Assembly: GCF_963677155.1 (NCBI RefSeq)
Contig: NZ_OY781884.1
Span: 1,854,501-1,918,500 of the forward strand
Direction of reading: 5' to 3'
From: an uncultured Draconibacterium sp.
GTDB taxonomy: Bacteria; Bacteroidota; Bacteroidia; Bacteroidales; Prolixibacteraceae
DNA length: 64,000 bases
In this document: one piece after another, positions 61,811-64,000 of the stretch
How the letters are laid out: every line of letters starts with the position of its first letter
Numbering within the stretch: the first letter of the stretch is position 1
The notes under the pieces: generated by a model
What the model was told of the DNA's origin: nothing
Seen by the model: only the letters and a program-made list of their open reading frames with translations
Databases searched by the model: none
Made by a program: the position numbers and the translations under genes

Positions 61811-62299
61811 ATGAATCTAATGTTTAAATCAAATATTTTTAAAGATTTTGAATCATTTCGTCCCCTTCTTGAGATCTGGAAGGGCAGCAACAACACCATC
61901 GTTTTTACCAACGGTTGTTTCGATCTTATTCATAACGGACATGTTGATTCACTGCACAAATCAGCAGCATTTGGCACCAAATTGATCGTTGGGCTAAACT
62001 CCGATGTTTCGGTAAAATTACTAAAAGGCGATAAGCGCCCCATTTTAAACGAGCAGGCGCGAGCCGAGGTGTTGGCAGCCTTTGGCTGTGTTGATGCGGT
62101 AATTCTTTTCGATGAAGAAACGCCGGCGGAAATTATTGCAAAAATTATCCCCGATGTGCTGGTTAAAGGTGCGCAATACGAAATTCAGGAAATTGCCGGC
62201 CACGACACCGTATTGAATAACGGTGGAAAAGTGGAAACGCTGGAATTAATTGAAGGAATTTCAACCAGCGAAATTATTGAACGAATAAAGAAACTTTAA
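61811..62299 (+). CDS. rfaE2: Heptose 1-phosphate adenylyltransferase (RfaE2/HldE C-domain)
   Basis: A 162-residue nucleotidyltransferase that loads AMP onto D-glycero-beta-D-manno-heptose 1-phosphate for lipopolysaccharide. VFTNGCFDLIHNGHVDSL holds the HxGH motif; GLNSDVSVKLLKGDKRPI and the GISTSEII end are family features. The ATG at 61811 is preferred to the TTG at 61802, which lies inside the -7 box. It exists as a separate enzyme, unlike the bifunctional E. coli HldE. radA follows 72 bases later. Confidence 0.92.
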   Translation: MNLMFKSNIFKDFESFRPLLEIWKGSNNTIVFTNGCFDLIHNGHVDSLHKSAAFGTKLIVGLNSDVSVKLLKGDKRPILNEQARAEVLAAFGCVDAVILFDEETPAEIIAKIIPDVLVKGAQYEIQEIAGHDTVLNNGGKVETLELIEGISTSEIIERIKKL

Positions 62300-62370
62300 A
62301 AACTCTGTATAAAACTCAGTGTTCGATGTGGTTATTTTCCACCATAGAAACGACGGAGAAACTCAAAAAA

Positions 62371-63729
62371 ATGGCAAAAACAAAAACCATATACACCTGT
62401 CAGAATTGTGGTGCACAATCGCCGAAATGGCTCGGAAAATGCTCCACCTGCAACGAATGGAATACCTACGTTGAAGAGATTGTAGAGAAGAAACAATCTA
62501 CCGGAAAACTTTCGGTGCAAATTTCGGGAAACCAACCCATCACACTCGAAAATATCGAAATGGCCAGAACCCAACGCATTTCTGTTGGTATTGAAGAATT
62601 TAACCGTGTTTTGGGAGGTGGAATCGTTCCCGGCTCGCTAATACTTTTAGGTGGCGACCCCGGAATTGGAAAATCAACACTGGCACTTCAGTTGGCATTG
62701 GGATTAAACGGGAAAAAAGTACTGTACATTTCGGGCGAAGAAAGCTTGCAACAGATAAAACTGCGTGCCGAACGTTTAAGCAATGCCCAAAGCAACTGCC
62801 TGTTTTTAAGCGAAACATCGTTGGAACATATTGTTGCACAAAGCGAACAGGCAAAACCGGAGTTGCTAATCATCGACTCGATACAAACCATTTCAACTGA
62901 ACTCATTGAATCATCGCCGGGCTCGGTTGGGCAGGTTCGCGAGTGCACATCGGCAATTTTGAAATTTGCCAAAAAAAATCATGTTGCCGTGGTGTTGATC
63001 GGGCATATTACCAAGGAAGGAAGTTTGGCCGGGCCCAAAGTACTTGAACACATGGTCGACACGGTTTTGCAGTTTGAAGGCGACACCAATTATATGTACC
63101 GCATTTTGCGCTCGAACAAAAACCGCTTTGGCTCCACCAACGAACTCGGTATTTTTGAAATGCGTAGCGACGGTTTGCGCGAAATCACCAATCCTTCTGA
63201 GCAATTGATTTCAAAAGTAAGCGACGATGTTAGCGGCACCGCCATTGCTGCAACCGTAGAAGGCGTGCGGCCATTTCTGATCGAAATTCAGGCATTGGTA
63301 AGCTCTGCGGCTTATGGAACTCCTCAGCGTTCATCTACAGGTTTTGATTTGCGACGACTAAACATGCTTTTAGCCGTACTGGAAAAGCGGGCAGGTTTTA
63401 AACTCATAGCAAAAGATGTTTTCCTGAATATTGCAGGTGGATTAAAGATTAATGATCCGGCAACCGATTTGGCGGTAATCTGTTCCATCCTTTCTTCTAA
63501 TATCGATATTGCTATTAACCACAAAATATGTTTTGCCGGCGAGGTTGGATTAACCGGTGAAATACGTGCCGTAAGCCGCATTGAGCAACGCATTGCCGAA
63601 GCAGCAAAACTGGGTTTCTCGCGAATTTATGTACCTACGCTAAACAAAGGATTCGATGCTTCGAAATTCAAAATTGATATTGTAAAAGTAAGCCGTGTGG
63701 AGGAAGTATTCAAAACTATTTTCGCGTAA
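62371..63729 (+). CDS. radA: DNA repair protein RadA (Sms)
   Basis: A 452-residue recombination protein that acts with RecA at branched DNA. The ATG at 62371 is taken because the zinc finger (C10, C13, C24, C27 in YTCQNCGAQSPKWLGKCSTC) then starts at its usual place. Walker A is GGDPGIGKST, the RadA motif KNRFG is present, and a Lon-protease-like C-terminal domain follows (about 270-452: FLIEIQALVSSAAYGTPQR ... LNIAGGLKINDPATDLAV). Confidence 0.97.
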   Translation: MAKTKTIYTCQNCGAQSPKWLGKCSTCNEWNTYVEEIVEKKQSTGKLSVQISGNQPITLENIEMARTQRISVGIEEFNRVLGGGIVPGSLILLGGDPGIGKSTLALQLALGLNGKKVLYISGEESLQQIKLRAERLSNAQSNCLFLSETSLEHIVAQSEQAKPELLIIDSIQTISTELIESSPGSVGQVRECTSAILKFAKKNHVAVVLIGHITKEGSLAGPKVLEHMVDTVLQFEGDTNYMYRILRSNKNRFGSTNELGIFEMRSDGLREITNPSEQLISKVSDDVSGTAIAATVEGVRPFLIEIQALVSSAAYGTPQRSSTGFDLRRLNMLLAVLEKRAGFKLIAKDVFLNIAGGLKINDPATDLAVICSILSSNIDIAINHKICFAGEVGLTGEIRAVSRIEQRIAEAAKLGFSRIYVPTLNKGFDASKFKIDIVKVSRVEEVFKTIFA

Positions 63730-63755
63730 AACATAATAGGAATGCCGGCGCGAAT

Positions 63756-63817
63756 CGTCACCCTGAACTTATTTCAGGTGCTTTATTTAAAAATGCTGAA
63801 ACGAGCTCAGCATGACG
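63756..63817. repeat. REP-type imperfect palindrome
   Basis: Two 24-base arms (63756-63779 and 63794-63817) are inverted repeats matching at about 18 positions, of the CGTCACCCTGAACTT / TGCTGAAACGAG type, with a 14-base AT-rich loop. This repeat family is widespread between genes of many bacteria. It may act as a terminator for radA. Confidence 0.65.
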
Positions 63818-63912
63818 TTCAAAAGGCGATAAAACTAAAACGATACACAAATAAGCTTTTTTAACGACCTTTTTTTGAAAAAAGATTTAACTATTTATAA
63901 TTTGGCAGCCAA

Positions 63913-64000
63913 ATGAAAAATGCCTTTCTGATACTAATTATTGCTGTGTTCGCATTTACTGCGTGCGAGAACGAGATTATGCCCAAACCCGAGCATTTAA
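63913..64000 (+). CDS. Small lipoprotein, possibly DUF4296 family (runs off the right edge)
   Basis: The ATG at 63913 opens a frame to the window end: MKNAFLILIIAVFAFTAC, a lipoprotein signal with Cys18, then ENEIMPKPEHL. The sequence after the Cys resembles the beginning of DUF4296 lipoproteins (a Lys-Pro-x-x-Leu stretch soon after the lipid Cys). Only 29 residues are visible, so the family is a guess. Confidence 0.55.
   Translation, partial: MKNAFLILIIAVFAFTACENEIMPKPEHL

Noticed and set aside
1-64000. tRNA, rRNA or riboswitch genes
   Set aside because: No T-loop GTTCRA with matching stems, rRNA stretch or known riboswitch core was found by eye; a covariance-model search would be needed to be sure.

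Overview
The window reads as chromosome of an anaerobic or facultative marine-type Bacteroidota, probably of the Marinilabiliales/Prolixibacteraceae kind; the taxon is inferred. Supporting signs are TAnnTTTG-type -7 promoter boxes (several at a plausible distance from a -33 TTTG or TTG), very few Shine-Dalgarno sites, many lipoproteins with Cys-Asn/Asp after the lipobox, DUF4270, FAS1, two-component-propeller histidine kinases, RND/TolC systems, and an odd one-domain GT5 protein next to panC/panD.

Layout. 0-8 kb: a partial unknown gene, a four-domain fasciclin lipoprotein, and the methylmalonyl-CoA mutase pair mutA/mutB with a 444-bp GxxExxY cassette wedged between them; then a secreted thioredoxin-fold protein. 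8.5-13.1 kb: a LytTR response regulator and its membrane histidine kinase, bracketed by two arrays of three 21-bp iterons; the downstream array is placed to drive a short structured non-coding transcript that ends in a strong terminator. 13-20.5 kb: acyl-CoA synthetase, MscS channel, Tat-exported TIM-barrel protein, outer-membrane barrel, U32 family enzyme, unknown acidic protein. 20.6-24.2 kb: an accessory patch with an intact IS3-family element (terminal inverted repeats, 3-bp target duplication, A_AAA_AAG frameshift site), a frameshifted small membrane gene, two small unknown membrane genes, and a RAYT transposase between two REP-like palindromes.

24.2-40.2 kb is the most striking part: a 16-kb minus-strand export cluster. 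In transcription order it holds an ABC ATPase, a giant ABC-2 permease with an M1-peptidase-like (apparently non-catalytic) ectodomain and a golvesin-type C-terminus, TolC, membrane-fusion protein, an RND pump, a second GxxExxY cassette, a 1574-residue RND pump fused through about six extra membrane segments to a complete ABC ATPase, and a further ABC-2 permease. It looks like a hybrid RND/ABC tripartite machine.

40.5-43 kb: three tandem secreted paralogues, two with near-identical -33/-7 promoters; a shorter relative lies at 8.5 kb. 43-53 kb: comB-like phosphatase, MalY/PatB lyase, ruvC, EamA transporter, a seven-unit palindromic iteron array, DUF1905, TPR protein, lipA-lipB, lone receiver domain, GNAT and DJ-1/PfpI proteins. 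53-57 kb: a small glycan locus (GH43 hydrolase, GPH-type symporter, divergent GH43-like lipoprotein). 57-64 kb: DUF4270 lipoprotein, GT5-like N-domain protein, divergent panC-panD, outer-membrane barrel, rfaE2, radA, a REP-type palindrome and the start of a small lipoprotein gene.

All identifications come from reading motifs by eye; no database search was run.
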